The notes beneath the pieces are model-generated. The model was not told the DNA's origin, ran no database searches, and saw nothing but the letters and a program-made list of their open reading frames with translations. Below are positions 18,135-25,989 of a DNA stretch of 52,945 nucleotides, in pieces. Source of the stretch: Candidatus Binataceae bacterium. Lineage in GTDB: Bacteria; Desulfobacterota; Binatia; Binatales; Binataceae. The translations under genes were made by a program, and so were the position numbers. The stretch covers positions 1-52,945 of the forward strand of contig DATGHL010000030.1 of the NCBI GenBank assembly GCA_035308025.1, written 5' to 3'. Each line of letters begins with the position of its first letter. Within the stretch, counting starts at the first letter, position 1.

Positions 18135-18888
18135 AACGCCGCCAGCGCCACTGCGCGCGCTCCCCGACAAAGCTGCGTTCGCGCTCGCCTGAGAGCATGA
18201 AGCTGAGGAAATCGAGCGCCTGCGCGCTCGCCGAGAGCTGCACCGGCGCGCTCGCGTGCGACTCGAACGCGAACATCAAATCGTCGCCGTCGTCGCGCGG
18301 CGGCTCGAGCAGAAGCGCGAGGGCAAGGCAGTTGTCGACGCTGTCAGCGATCTCGTCATACGGCGGAGGCACGAGGTCGTCAAAATAAACCAGCATCACG
18401 GGAGCGCCGGATTCAGCCTGCAGGGAGGCGACGGCCTCCATCAGGCCGTAAGCAAAACTATCCGCGCCCGCGGCGATCGCGGTATGCCCGGCGGTGTTGC
18501 CCCAGATGATCGAGAGCAGGCCCGCGAGCGCATTGTGGACGGAAAGCGTGAAGTCTGTGGGCGACATCTGCTCGCTCGCGATCAGCGAACGCAGAACCCG
18601 CAGCGTCCGATCAAGCTCGCCGTGGCGCGAACAGAAGACCAGACGGGCCGTCCGCTGCTCGGAAAGCGCATAGCTCGCGCGAAAGGCCATCTGGCCAACC
18701 TTGCTGATGCGCCGGCGCAGCATCGGCGGCAAGGTTGCCGCGGTTCGTGCGTTATCCGGTTCGGGATTTCCCAAGCCGCGCGCCCAGGCGCGCCAAGCTT
18801 CGCGGGTCTCCAGCCCGAGCGCGTAAGCCATCCAGTCGGCGACGCGGAAGCGTGTCGCCGGGAACGCCTTGACCGCCGCAACGGTCAT
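18127..18888 (-). CDS. apeC: Chain-length-factor-like ketosynthase ApeC
   Basis: A 253-residue protein of the short beta-ketoacyl-synthase-like type (Ketoacyl-synt_2). It has the KS N-terminal fold signature LVFCSRHGELDRTLRVL and SPTDFTLSVHNALAGLLSI, but no nucleophilic cysteine and no C-terminal histidines, as expected for a chain length factor. Known ApeC proteins pair with ApeO. I chose the ATG at 18888, preceded by GGAAG; the open frame reaches an ATG at 18936 without a visible binding site, and the conserved part begins near residue 12. It is the first gene of the continuous coupled run. Confidence 0.82.
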   Translation of the reverse strand: MTVAAVKAFPATRFRVADWMAYALGLETREAWRAWARGLGNPEPDNARTAATLPPMLRRRISKVGQMAFRASYALSEQRTARLVFCSRHGELDRTLRVLRSLIASEQMSPTDFTLSVHNALAGLLSIIWGNTAGHTAIAAGADSFAYGLMEAVASLQAESGAPVMLVYFDDLVPPPYDEIADSVDNCLALALLLEPPRDDGDDLMFAFESHASAPVQLSASAQALDFLSFMLSGERERSFVGERAQWRWRRCA

Positions 18889-19114
18889 CACTGCAACTTC
18901 CGCGGCAGCTTCGGCGTCTTCCAAAACTGACAGCATGGTTTTGGCGTCTTCAACGATTCCGGCTGAAATTTACATCAGCATCGGAGATAAAGGTAGGGGG
19001 AGGGGCTGAAAGATAGACCGCGACGATGAACCCTGGCGCGGAAAGATCGGACACTTCGCGCGGCGTTTTCATGCTTGACGCCGCGGCCGGCGGAGTCTTG
19101 TCCTTCACTGAGCC
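18889..19114. other. Leader region of the aryl polyene operon
   Basis: About 225 bases between the small secreted protein gene and apeC, both on the minus strand. No gene and no strong sigma-70 promoter is evident; the operon may be transcribed from upstream of 19577. The far end contains one copy of the dispersed repeat. Confidence 0.4.
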
Positions 19115-19140
19115 GCGCGGCAGCCGCGCTCCACTAGTGT
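19115..19140 (+). repeat. Dispersed intergenic repeat, copy D (26-bp core)
   Basis: A 26-bp element, beginning GCGCGGCAGCCGCG and ending CTAGTGT, that differs at one base from the end of copy A at 25428-25453. Its last base is the first base of the stop triplet (minus strand) of the small secreted protein gene. Longer copies lie near 43.9 and 25.4 kb. Confidence 0.7.
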
Positions 19141-19577
19141 TATTTGGCGAGCTTGACGATTGTTCCTTGCAGCTCGACGTGCCCGCCGGTGCCGCCCGCG
19201 TGACACTCGTACTTGGTTTTGTCTGCGATCGGAGCCTCATGATAAAAGCTGTGGATATTGATGACCGCGTTACCGCCTCTGGTGGTGGCCTCGTTGCGCA
19301 GTTCAGACAAAGCGCCGATTGCCGCCGCCTGGCACCATTGCTGATCGGATTCGCCGCGCTTCTTGGCGATATTCTTGGCAACAGCGTCACCAAGGTTCTG
19401 CGCGGCTTTCGGCGCCGTCTGATCGGCAAAATAGAGCGCTACATCACTGCCGAGCTGTTTGAACGCCGGATCATTGACAACGTCCGCATTATTCAAAGTG
19501 TACGCATCGTTGCGCGCCGCGGCGCTCGCGGCTAGCGTCATCAAGGCCAGACCCATGAACAAGCTGCGTCGAAACAT
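19140..19577 (-). CDS. Small secreted protein at the head of the pigment operon
   Basis: A 145-residue exported protein with signal peptide MFRRSLFMGLALMTLAASAA. The mature part has GESDQQWCQAAAIGAL, RGGNAVINIHSFYH and YECHAGGTGGHVELQGTIVKL, a pattern seen in small periplasmic proteins often mis-annotated as an excinuclease ATPase subunit; the GNAVINI segment also recalls YbjQ/DUF74-like proteins. No enzymatic residues are evident; two cysteines may form a disulphide. A strong GGAGGAG site lies 9 bases before the ATG. Its place ahead of apeC and divergent from the halogenase suggests a role with the pigment, which is inference. Confidence 0.7.
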   Translation of the reverse strand: MFRRSLFMGLALMTLAASAAARNDAYTLNNADVVNDPAFKQLGSDVALYFADQTAPKAAQNLGDAVAKNIAKKRGESDQQWCQAAAIGALSELRNEATTRGGNAVINIHSFYHEAPIADKTKYECHAGGTGGHVELQGTIVKLAK

Positions 19578-19644
19578 CGTCGCTTCAGCTCCTCCGCTGC
19601 GAAGACTCGGGTAACATTTCGTTGACGGAGGCTACCAAGCCCCA

Positions 19645-20970
19645 GTGGCCATAATCAACTCGGGCACGACCGCGATTAGCCCTTCGCCCGCGGGCGAGCC
19701 GTGCGATGTTTTGATTATCGGAGGAGGACCGTGCGGCTCGACCGCTGCCGCACTGATCGCGGCTGCCGGCAAGGACGTGGTTTTGCTCGAGAAGGAGGCG
19801 CATCCGCGCTTCCATATCGGCGAATCGCTGCTGCCGCGCAATCTTGCCGCGCTTGAGCGGCTCGGGATGCTCGAAGAAATCGCCGGCATGGGCGTGTTGA
19901 AACCGGGCGCTGAATTCATTTCGGACGAGACCGGCCGGAGCGTGGAATTCAACTTCGCGACCGGGCTCGATCGCGAATACACTTATAGTTACCAGGTCAA
20001 ACGCGCAGATTTCGATCAAGCGCTATTCGCTAATGCACGCGGCAAGGGCGTCCGCACCTACGAGCACACTGCGGTCGCAGATGTGACCTTCGGCGCCGGC
20101 GGCGCGCGGGCGCGAGTGTCGGCCCGGAACTCGAATGGTATGCAGCTTTTCAGCCCCAAGCTGGTGCTCGACGCCTCCGGGCGCGACGCTTTTCTGGCGA
20201 CCAAGTTCCGGCTGCTGGAAGCGGACAAGCGGAACTCCACGGCCGCGGTGTTCGCGCATTTCCGCATGGTGGAGCCGCGCGGCGGCCGATTGGCCGGGTC
20301 GATCAGCATTCACTTGGCCAGCGACGGATGGTTCTGGGTAATCCCGCTACCCGGCGGCATCATGAGCGTCGGGTTCGTCGGCGATCAGGCGGCCTTCAAA
20401 ACTCGCCGTGGTACGATGGGGGATTTTTTCTTCGAGAAGCTGCGGAACAGCCGGATGGTCGGCCCGCGGATGCGGCGGGCCGAGCTGGTCTCGGAAGTGA
20501 CGGCGACGGGAAACTATTCGTACTGCGCGCGGTCGGCGTGCGGAGAGGGTTACTTCCTGATGGGCGACGCCTTCGCCTTCGTCGATCCGGTGTTTTCCAC
20601 CGGCGTCCTGCTGGCGATGACGGCGGGCGAGAGCGGCGCCGCCGTGGCGCTGCGCTGGCTCGACAATCCACGCGCCGGGCTGGCGCTCGCGCGCAAGGCC
20701 GAACGGCGCATGCGGCAAGCGCTGAACAAGATCTCGTGGCTGATTTACCGCATCAACCATCCGGTATTGCGCGATATGTTCATGGCGCCGAGCAACCGTT
20801 TTCGGATGCGCGCCGGGCTGGTTTCGATCCTGGCGGGCAACCTGCAACCGAGCTGGCGATATTCACCGCCTTTGCTCGCGTTCAAAGCTGCGTTCTTCGC
20901 ACTGTCGCTGGCCTACCGCTTTGGCTTTCGACTGCCGGTGCCGACCGCTCCCGAGATGAATCCCGAGTGA
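19645..20970 (+). CDS. FAD-dependent halogenase-like flavoprotein
   Basis: A 441-residue flavoprotein monooxygenase-family enzyme. The FAD dinucleotide motif is IIGGGPCGSTAA (24-35), followed by HPRFHIGESLLPRN, typical of flavin-dependent halogenases. The sequence WFWVIP (229-234) matches the WxWxIP motif that sets halogenases apart from ordinary monooxygenases. A second FAD-binding stretch reads GDAFAFVDPVFSTGV. It uses a GTG start with GGAGG 13 bases upstream, a rather long spacing. Only 67 bases separate it from the divergent pigment-operon gene. Halogenation of the aryl ring, as in xanthomonadins, is a plausible job; a geranylgeranyl-reductase-like dehydrogenase is the alternative. Confidence 0.8.
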   Translation: MAIINSGTTAISPSPAGEPCDVLIIGGGPCGSTAAALIAAAGKDVVLLEKEAHPRFHIGESLLPRNLAALERLGMLEEIAGMGVLKPGAEFISDETGRSVEFNFATGLDREYTYSYQVKRADFDQALFANARGKGVRTYEHTAVADVTFGAGGARARVSARNSNGMQLFSPKLVLDASGRDAFLATKFRLLEADKRNSTAAVFAHFRMVEPRGGRLAGSISIHLASDGWFWVIPLPGGIMSVGFVGDQAAFKTRRGTMGDFFFEKLRNSRMVGPRMRRAELVSEVTATGNYSYCARSACGEGYFLMGDAFAFVDPVFSTGVLLAMTAGESGAAVALRWLDNPRAGLALARKAERRMRQALNKISWLIYRINHPVLRDMFMAPSNRFRMRAGLVSILAGNLQPSWRYSPPLLAFKAAFFALSLAYRFGFRLPVPTAPEMNPE

Positions 20971-21722
20971 GTGCGCCAGGCGCAAAGCGATCACTGCAGA
21001 GCCTTGACGCCGCCGCCCGCGACGAAGGGCGGGCGCGGCTTCACGTGGCGGAATCCCGCTTCGGCTTATGGTTTCTCGGCACTGAGATTTGGACCCGCCA
21101 TGTGCTGCAACCCGCGCTCGCAGAACTCGACGGTCTGATCGAAAATCGACGTGCTTCTTATCCTGTGATCGTCGATGTCGGCTGCGGCCACGGACGTTCG
21201 TTCAAACTGCTCAATGAGCGCTTCCGGCCGGTGCGGATGATCGGCGTCGACATTGACCGGGAGATGCTCGCGAGTGCGCGGGCGGAAGCACATCGCCACG
21301 AACTCGCGGTGGAATTCAAGCGAGCCTCAAGCGCCGCGCTGCCGATTCCCGACCAATCGGTCGATCTGCTGTTCTGCCATCAGACGTTTCATCACCTGGT
21401 CGATCAACAGAGTGCGCTGCGCGAATTTCATCGCGTGCTCAAGCGTGACGGCGTGCTGTTATTTGCCGAATCGACCCGCCGGTATATCCGTTCGTGGATC
21501 ATTCGCCTGCTCTTCCGCCATCCGATGGAGGTGCAACGCACCGCGCCGGAATATCTCACGATGCTTCGCGCGGCCGGCTTCACAATTGATGCGCAGGCGA
21601 TTTCGTATCCTTATTTGTGGTGGAGTCGCGCGGACTTCGCGATCATGGAACGCTGGTTTGGGATAACGCCGCCCGCCGATCGCGAAGAGACCTTAATCGA
21701 TTTGGTGGCGACTCGCGATTGA
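20967..21722 (+). CDS. SAM-dependent methyltransferase coupled to the halogenase
   Basis: A 251-residue class I methyltransferase. The start is the GTG at 20967, overlapping the halogenase stop (GTGA); the much longer open frame from 20328 is a shadow of the halogenase gene. Motif I is VIVDVGCGHGRSFKLL, the acidic residue after strand 2 is in GVDIDREM, and motif VDLLFCHQTFHHL plus LLFAESTRR follow the Methyltransf_11 pattern. With the halogenase it forms a two-gene tailoring unit. It could O-methylate the aryl head group, since many aryl polyenes carry methyl or methoxy groups; this is inferred from context. Confidence 0.82.
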   Translation: MSAPGAKRSLQSLDAAARDEGRARLHVAESRFGLWFLGTEIWTRHVLQPALAELDGLIENRRASYPVIVDVGCGHGRSFKLLNERFRPVRMIGVDIDREMLASARAEAHRHELAVEFKRASSAALPIPDQSVDLLFCHQTFHHLVDQQSALREFHRVLKRDGVLLFAESTRRYIRSWIIRLLFRHPMEVQRTAPEYLTMLRAAGFTIDAQAISYPYLWWSRADFAIMERWFGITPPADREETLIDLVATRD

Positions 21723-21771
21723 TAGCTGCGAGGATTCATATTATCCCCTCAGCGAACTGAAGAGGACTCTC

Positions 21772-22707
21772 ATGCGGGTTTTTGTCACCGGCGCGACCGG
21801 GTTCATCGGCTCGGCCATCGTGAGCGAACTGATTGGTGCGGGGCACCGAGTTCTCGGCCTTGCCCGCTCGGATGCGGCCGCTGCATCTCTCAAGGCCGTC
21901 GGGGCCGAGGTGCATCGTGGCGCTCTCGATGATCCTGATAGCCTGAAGCGTGGAGCAGAGGCATCGGACGGCGTGATCCACGCCGCATTCGTCCACGACT
22001 TCTTGTCTGACAACTCAGTCCGCGACTTCTCCTCCCTCTACTTGGCTGCAGCCGAAACGGATCGGCGCGCCATTGAGACGCTGGGCCTAGCGCTCGCCGG
22101 TTCCGATCGCCCCCTCGTGGTCACCTCCGGTACCGCGCTTCTGGCGCCCAATCGTCTAGGCACTGAAGACGACGGGCCTGATCCGGCATCGAGCGCGGCG
22201 CCCCGCGTCGCCTCGGAGGAAACCACTCTGTCAATGGCGTCGCGTGGCGTGCGCGCCTCCGTCGTGCGCCTTCCCCCGTCGGTCCATGGGGACGGCGATC
22301 GCGGCTTTGTCCCAGGCCTGATCAATTTTGCCCGCGAGAAGGCCGTCTCGGGCTATGTGGGTGAGGGATTCAACCGCTGGCCGGCAGTGCATCGATTGGA
22401 TGCGGCGGTGCTCTATCGGCTGGCGCTGGAGAGCGCGCCAGCTGGTTCGAGGCTTCACGCGGTAGCTGAGGAGGGGGTGGCACTTCGCGACATCGCAATC
22501 GCCATCGGCAGGCATTTGAACGTGCCGGTGGTCTCGGTGCCGAGCGCCAGGGCAGGAGACCATTTCGGCTGGCTGACGAACTTCATTGCGATGGACAATC
22601 CCACGTCCAGCAGCCTTACCCGGAAGCGCGTGGGATGGCGTCCGGCGCAGCGGGATCTGATCCAAGACCTTGACCAGGGGTCCTATTTCGACAGCCGCAA
22701 GTCCTAA
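21772..22707 (+). CDS. NAD-dependent epimerase/dehydratase-like SDR
   Basis: A 311-residue extended SDR-type protein. It begins MRVFVTGATGFIGSAIVSEL, with the TGxxGFIG nucleotide-binding motif at 6-13, and has the expected strand pattern through VVTSGTALL and VRLPPSVHGDGDRG. The catalytic YxxxK pair is not apparent where it should follow the TSG segment (SEETTLSMASRG lies there), so it may be an atypical or non-catalytic member. AGAGGA precedes the ATG by 5 bases. It follows the methyltransferase by 49 bases and could be co-transcribed, but nothing ties it to the pigment. Confidence 0.75.
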   Translation: MRVFVTGATGFIGSAIVSELIGAGHRVLGLARSDAAAASLKAVGAEVHRGALDDPDSLKRGAEASDGVIHAAFVHDFLSDNSVRDFSSLYLAAAETDRRAIETLGLALAGSDRPLVVTSGTALLAPNRLGTEDDGPDPASSAAPRVASEETTLSMASRGVRASVVRLPPSVHGDGDRGFVPGLINFAREKAVSGYVGEGFNRWPAVHRLDAAVLYRLALESAPAGSRLHAVAEEGVALRDIAIAIGRHLNVPVVSVPSARAGDHFGWLTNFIAMDNPTSSSLTRKRVGWRPAQRDLIQDLDQGSYFDSRKS

Positions 22708-23097
22708 AGGCTTCGAGGCCTCCGGACAGCTTCCCGCGTCAGCTTAGACGATGCCCATCAGGCGGCAGCGCCGGGGCGGCCTTTGTCGATCCCGGTCGCG
22801 AATTATCCCGAAACGCCTGACCCGTAACTGCGGTCCAGGTCGTAGCGCAAGAGCTCCGGCCCTCGAACATCTCCACGAAGTTGCAACGCGAGGCGCGAAC
22901 CGGCCGTCACGAATCGCGACCGTCGCCGCGGGTTTCGGACACCGGCCTCAAGCACGCTTCCGGCACGACAATCTCTGATCGTGAAGCGGACCTCATCGCC
23001 TGAACAGCTTTTTCAGTTAGATCGGCGCAACGTCAAAGCGGCATGACCGTTGCGCTAAGGCTTCCTTTGCAAAGCTATTGCAAAGGTAATTGTCAAA
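22708..23097. other. Intergenic region with leader hairpins
   Basis: About 390 bases. The first 270 show no gene I can support; a 75-codon frame (22751-22978) is Arg-rich and looks spurious. The last 100 bases hold a stem CTGAA/TTCAG, an 8-bp inverted repeat GCGCAACG/CGTTGCGC (23025-23032 and 23048-23055) and the perfect operator-like inverted repeat at 23064-23086. Confidence 0.45.
23064..23086. promoter_or_regulatory. Perfect 9-bp inverted repeat upstream of the TIM-barrel gene
   Basis: CCTTTGCAA-AGCTA-TTGCAAAGG: two perfect 9-bp arms around a 5-bp centre, ending 11 bases before the ATG at 23098. The geometry suits a dimeric repressor site overlapping the ribosome binding region, or an RNA hairpin blocking it. 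No regulator gene is adjacent. Confidence 0.55.
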
Positions 23098-24210
23098 ATG
23101 AGAGATTCCGCGATTCGTCTGTTTTTCGCCGTTCTGTTGAGTAGTGGACTCGGTTCATCGATCGCCGCGGCGCAAACGTCTGAAGTAAAAGGCATTTACG
23201 CCTATAATTCGATCTATTCGCAGTGGTCAAGAGCCCACGGGACTCAGTGGTTTATCACCTCGTCAGTACTGACCAACAACAATATCGACGGGGTGGCCTT
23301 GAAGTTCGCGTGGAACGCGATCGAGACCGCGGACGGCGTTTACGCCTGGGCGCCACTGGATAATATGATCGCGCAGGCGGCCGGCGCCGGCAAAAGCGTC
23401 ACGATCGACGTGGTCGGAGGCTATCTGGCCCCGAGCTGGCTGTTCGCTCAAAGGGCGCAAGCGTTCAGCTTTGTGTGGTCTCAGCCTTGGGGTCCGAAGA
23501 TGTGCTCGGTAACAAAGATCCCGGTGCCTTGGGATCCCGTGTTCATCGAGAAATGGACGGCTTTCGTGGAAGCCCTGGGCGCGCGCTACAGCGCCAATGC
23601 CACCGTCACTGGCGTCAAAATCTCGGGCTTGAATTCGGTCGACGAAGAGACCTCGGTGCCGTTCGGCGTGAACCAGGCGATCCACAACGGTAAAACGAGC
23701 TGCACCGGTTACAATGATGTAGCTAACTGGCAAGCCGCCGGCTACACACGCTTGCAGGTTGAAGCGGCGTGGCGACAGATCGCCGCGGCCTTTCAGAGCG
23801 CCTTTCCGACCAAGACCCTGGTGGCGACGATGGACATGGGAGGCTTTCCGCCGATCGACGATAACGGCCTGGTTTTCACCCCAGGTAAGTACGATGCCGG
23901 ACAGGATAGTCAGGCGACGCTGGATATAATTGCCGATGGGGTAGCAGCTTATGGCGCGCAGTTCGCGTTGCAGAACGATGGACTCGTGGGTTACGGACAG
24001 GCGTGGCCGACTGAGACCAGTTATGCGAACCAAATTACGACGGGCTATCAGACGGTCGCGGCGCTGGGCGGCGGCTTGCCCGCGGCGATGAACTTGGCGG
24101 CCAACGCCGGGACACATTATCTCGAGCTCTACCCGTCGGACCTCGACAACTCTTCATTGCAGAGCGCAATCGCGAAGAGCCGTGTGGCGCTGATCGCCAA
24201 CGCGCAATAG
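23098..24210 (+). CDS. Secreted TIM-barrel glycosidase-like protein
   Basis: A 370-residue exported protein (signal peptide ~1-25, ending SIAAAQT). The pattern of a beta/alpha barrel hydrolase is visible: GVALKFAWNAIETADGVYAW, the W-x-x-I-E-x-x-x-G-x-Y/F-x-W signature of family 42/5-type glycosidases, then VTGVKISGLNSVDEET, where the acid/base glutamate would lie, and THYLELYPSD near the C-terminus, a candidate nucleophile position. The substrate cannot be named. It stands alone, with inverted repeats upstream and a long hairpin just after the stop. A non-catalytic barrel is possible. Confidence 0.65.
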   Translation: MRDSAIRLFFAVLLSSGLGSSIAAAQTSEVKGIYAYNSIYSQWSRAHGTQWFITSSVLTNNNIDGVALKFAWNAIETADGVYAWAPLDNMIAQAAGAGKSVTIDVVGGYLAPSWLFAQRAQAFSFVWSQPWGPKMCSVTKIPVPWDPVFIEKWTAFVEALGARYSANATVTGVKISGLNSVDEETSVPFGVNQAIHNGKTSCTGYNDVANWQAAGYTRLQVEAAWRQIAAAFQSAFPTKTLVATMDMGGFPPIDDNGLVFTPGKYDAGQDSQATLDIIADGVAAYGAQFALQNDGLVGYGQAWPTETSYANQITTGYQTVAALGGGLPAAMNLAANAGTHYLELYPSDLDNSSLQSAIAKSRVALIANAQ

Positions 24211-24215
24211 GACAA

Positions 24216-24263
24216 CTCCCGAGCGTAGTGGGAATCGCGAAGTGCGACCACTGTGATCGGGAG
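24216..24263 (+). terminator. Long interrupted hairpin after the TIM-barrel gene
   Basis: Nested complementary arms CTCCCGA/TCGGGAG, AGTGG/CCACT and TCGC/GCGA around a GAAGT loop, starting 6 bases after the TAG stop. The stem is strong but there is no following T-tract, so it may act as an mRNA-stabilising or factor-assisted terminator rather than an intrinsic one. Confidence 0.4.
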
Positions 24264-24421
24264 CATGCGCCATCAATGGGCGAGGAGTGTGGCAATTGCG
24301 GCGCTCCTCGCCTTAGCGCGTTTTAGTGTCGGAGCTTGACTTTGATCATCGTCAGAGTCTATCCACAACCACGCAGACAGATCACGGCGTCACAGGCCGT
24401 AACGGGAGAGGAACAGGCGCG

Positions 24422-25363
24422 ATGGCATTACTCGAGGGCAAAGTTGTTGTAATCACGGGCGCGGGCCGCGGAATCGGGCGCGAAGAGGCGCTGCAGATGG
24501 CCAAGCAGGGCGCGAAGGTCGTCGTCAACGATCTGGGCGGCCATTTCGACGGCACCGGCCAATCGCGTTCGCCCGCCGAGGACGTCGTCAAGGAAATCCG
24601 CGCGGGCGGCGGCGAGGCGGTCGCGAACTTCGAGAGCGTCACAGACTTCAAGTCCTCCAAGCGCATCCTCGAATGCGCAATCGACAACTTCGGCAAGCTC
24701 AACGTCGTGGTCAACAACGCCGGCATCCTGCGCGACCGCATGATCTTCAACATGAACGAAGATGACTTTGACGCCGTCATCGGCGTTCATCTGAAGGGCA
24801 CCTTCAACATGGCGCGCCACGCCTGCAACTATTGGCGCGAGCAGCATAAGGCGGGCAATCTGCTCAACGGCCGGCTGATTAACACGAGCTCGGATTCGGG
24901 CTTGCTCGGCAATGCCGGACAGGCCAATTACGGTACCGCGAAAGCCGCCGTGGCGACGATGGCGATCATCATGGATCGCGAGATGGCGCGCTACGGCGTC
25001 GCGATCAATGCGATCGCGCCGGTCGCCCGCACCCGCCTGACGATCGACGCGACGCCGCAGACCGCGGCGACAATGCCAACGCCCAAGACCGGCGAAGTAG
25101 ACATGTTCAGCCCGGCCCACGTGGCCCCGCTAGTGGCGTGGCTGGGCAGCGACGACGCCAAAGACTGTCATGGTGAAATCTTTCGCGTCGGGCTCGGCAA
25201 CGTCTGGCTGATGCGCGGATGGCATAGCGTGGCCAAGATCACCCAGAGCGGGCCACTCAGGTTCTGGGATCCTGCAGAACTCGGCGCGCGTGTCAAAAAG
25301 GAACTCGCGACTGGGGTGACCAAGAAAGAGAATCTCGGCGAGGTTCTGTCGGGAAAAGTCTGA
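24422..25363 (+). CDS. SDR, (3R)-hydroxyacyl-CoA dehydrogenase type
   Basis: A 313-residue short-chain dehydrogenase related to the dehydrogenase domain of peroxisomal multifunctional enzyme type 2. The start is the ATG at 24422, preceded by GGAGAGG; an upstream frame to 24326 has no support. Motifs: TGAGRGIG (cofactor), VVNDLGG typical of this subgroup, NNAG, then NTSSDSGLLGNAGQANYGTAKAA with catalytic Ser, Tyr and Lys. It probably oxidises or reduces 3-hydroxyacyl-CoA or a similar fatty or steroid-like substrate. It stands alone, with no beta-oxidation partner beside it. Confidence 0.88.
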   Translation: MALLEGKVVVITGAGRGIGREEALQMAKQGAKVVVNDLGGHFDGTGQSRSPAEDVVKEIRAGGGEAVANFESVTDFKSSKRILECAIDNFGKLNVVVNNAGILRDRMIFNMNEDDFDAVIGVHLKGTFNMARHACNYWREQHKAGNLLNGRLINTSSDSGLLGNAGQANYGTAKAAVATMAIIMDREMARYGVAINAIAPVARTRLTIDATPQTAATMPTPKTGEVDMFSPAHVAPLVAWLGSDDAKDCHGEIFRVGLGNVWLMRGWHSVAKITQSGPLRFWDPAELGARVKKELATGVTKKENLGEVLSGKV

Positions 25364-25387
25364 CTTTGATCGACTGGCGCGCGACTT

Positions 25388-25453
25388 CAGAATTTTGACG
25401 CAGCTCGCAGACTCGCCTGCTCGCTTCGCGCGGCAGCCGCGCTCCGCTAGTGT
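25388..25453 (+). repeat. Dispersed intergenic repeat, copy A
   Basis: A 66-bp element between two plus-strand genes. It contains ACGCAGCTCGCAGACTCG, followed by the 26-bp GCGCGGCAGC...CTAGTGT core shared with copy D and, on the other strand, copy B. Its last bases overlap the GTG start codon of the following phosphatase gene. Confidence 0.75.
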
Positions 25454-25944
25454 CTAAGCGGCCGCGTTTTCGTTCAGTTCTGATCATTTGCGCGGCTAAC
25501 ACCGCGCGCAGCGTGATGGCCGAACATCTCATGGTTCGCGAGCTGACTCGGCACGACGCCACCCACGCGGTGCGCATCCGCTCAGCCGGTATCGCACCCT
25601 ATGCGCGTGACGGCGCGCTGGTTTCGCTCGATACGCGGATGGCGCTGCGCGAGGTCGGGATCGACATCGGCGACGAGGCCACTTCCACTGATTTGAAGCG
25701 CCATCCCGAGCTCCTCGAAGAGGCAGATCTCGTGATCGCGATGACGCAAGCACAGGCGCGCGAGCTGCATGAGCGCTTCGCCGTGCCGGCCGGCCTCGAA
25801 GTCTATACGCTGCGCGAGTTCGCCGATGAAGCGGGCGATATCGCGGATCCCTTCGAGCAGGGCGACGCGGTCTTCGCCGCCTGCCGCGATGAAATCATGC
25901 GGCTCGTGCCGCGCACGATCGATCGGATTCTCGCGTCCGCCTAG
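25450..25944 (+). CDS. Low-molecular-weight phosphotyrosine phosphatase / arsenate-reductase-like
   Basis: A 164-residue protein of the low-molecular-weight phosphatase fold. The P-loop CAANTARS (CX5R) sits near the N-terminus after SVLIICA, and the conserved DP pair is in DIADPFEQGD. The region following the loop (MAEHLMVRELTRHD... IRSAGI) fits the family. Either protein-tyrosine phosphatase or thioredoxin-linked arsenate reductase activity is possible; the latter needs extra cysteines that are not evident, so a phosphatase is favoured. The GTG start at 25450 lies within the end of the dispersed repeat and lacks a good ribosome binding site. Confidence 0.8.
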   Translation: MSKRPRFRSVLIICAANTARSVMAEHLMVRELTRHDATHAVRIRSAGIAPYARDGALVSLDTRMALREVGIDIGDEATSTDLKRHPELLEEADLVIAMTQAQARELHERFAVPAGLEVYTLREFADEAGDIADPFEQGDAVFAACRDEIMRLVPRTIDRILASA

Positions 25945-25989
25945 TTAATTTCGCGCGATCGTATGGATCTCCGGTGCGCTCGAGGCCGC

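Noticed and set aside
22751..22978. 75-codon frame in the 22.7-23.1 kb gap
   Set aside because: Very Arg-rich, no ribosome binding site, no family resemblance.
23000..23060. Cyclic-di-GMP riboswitch before the TIM-barrel gene
   Set aside because: CAAAGCGGCATGACC resembles part of a GEMM aptamer, but the GGCAAACC element and tetraloop receptor are missing.
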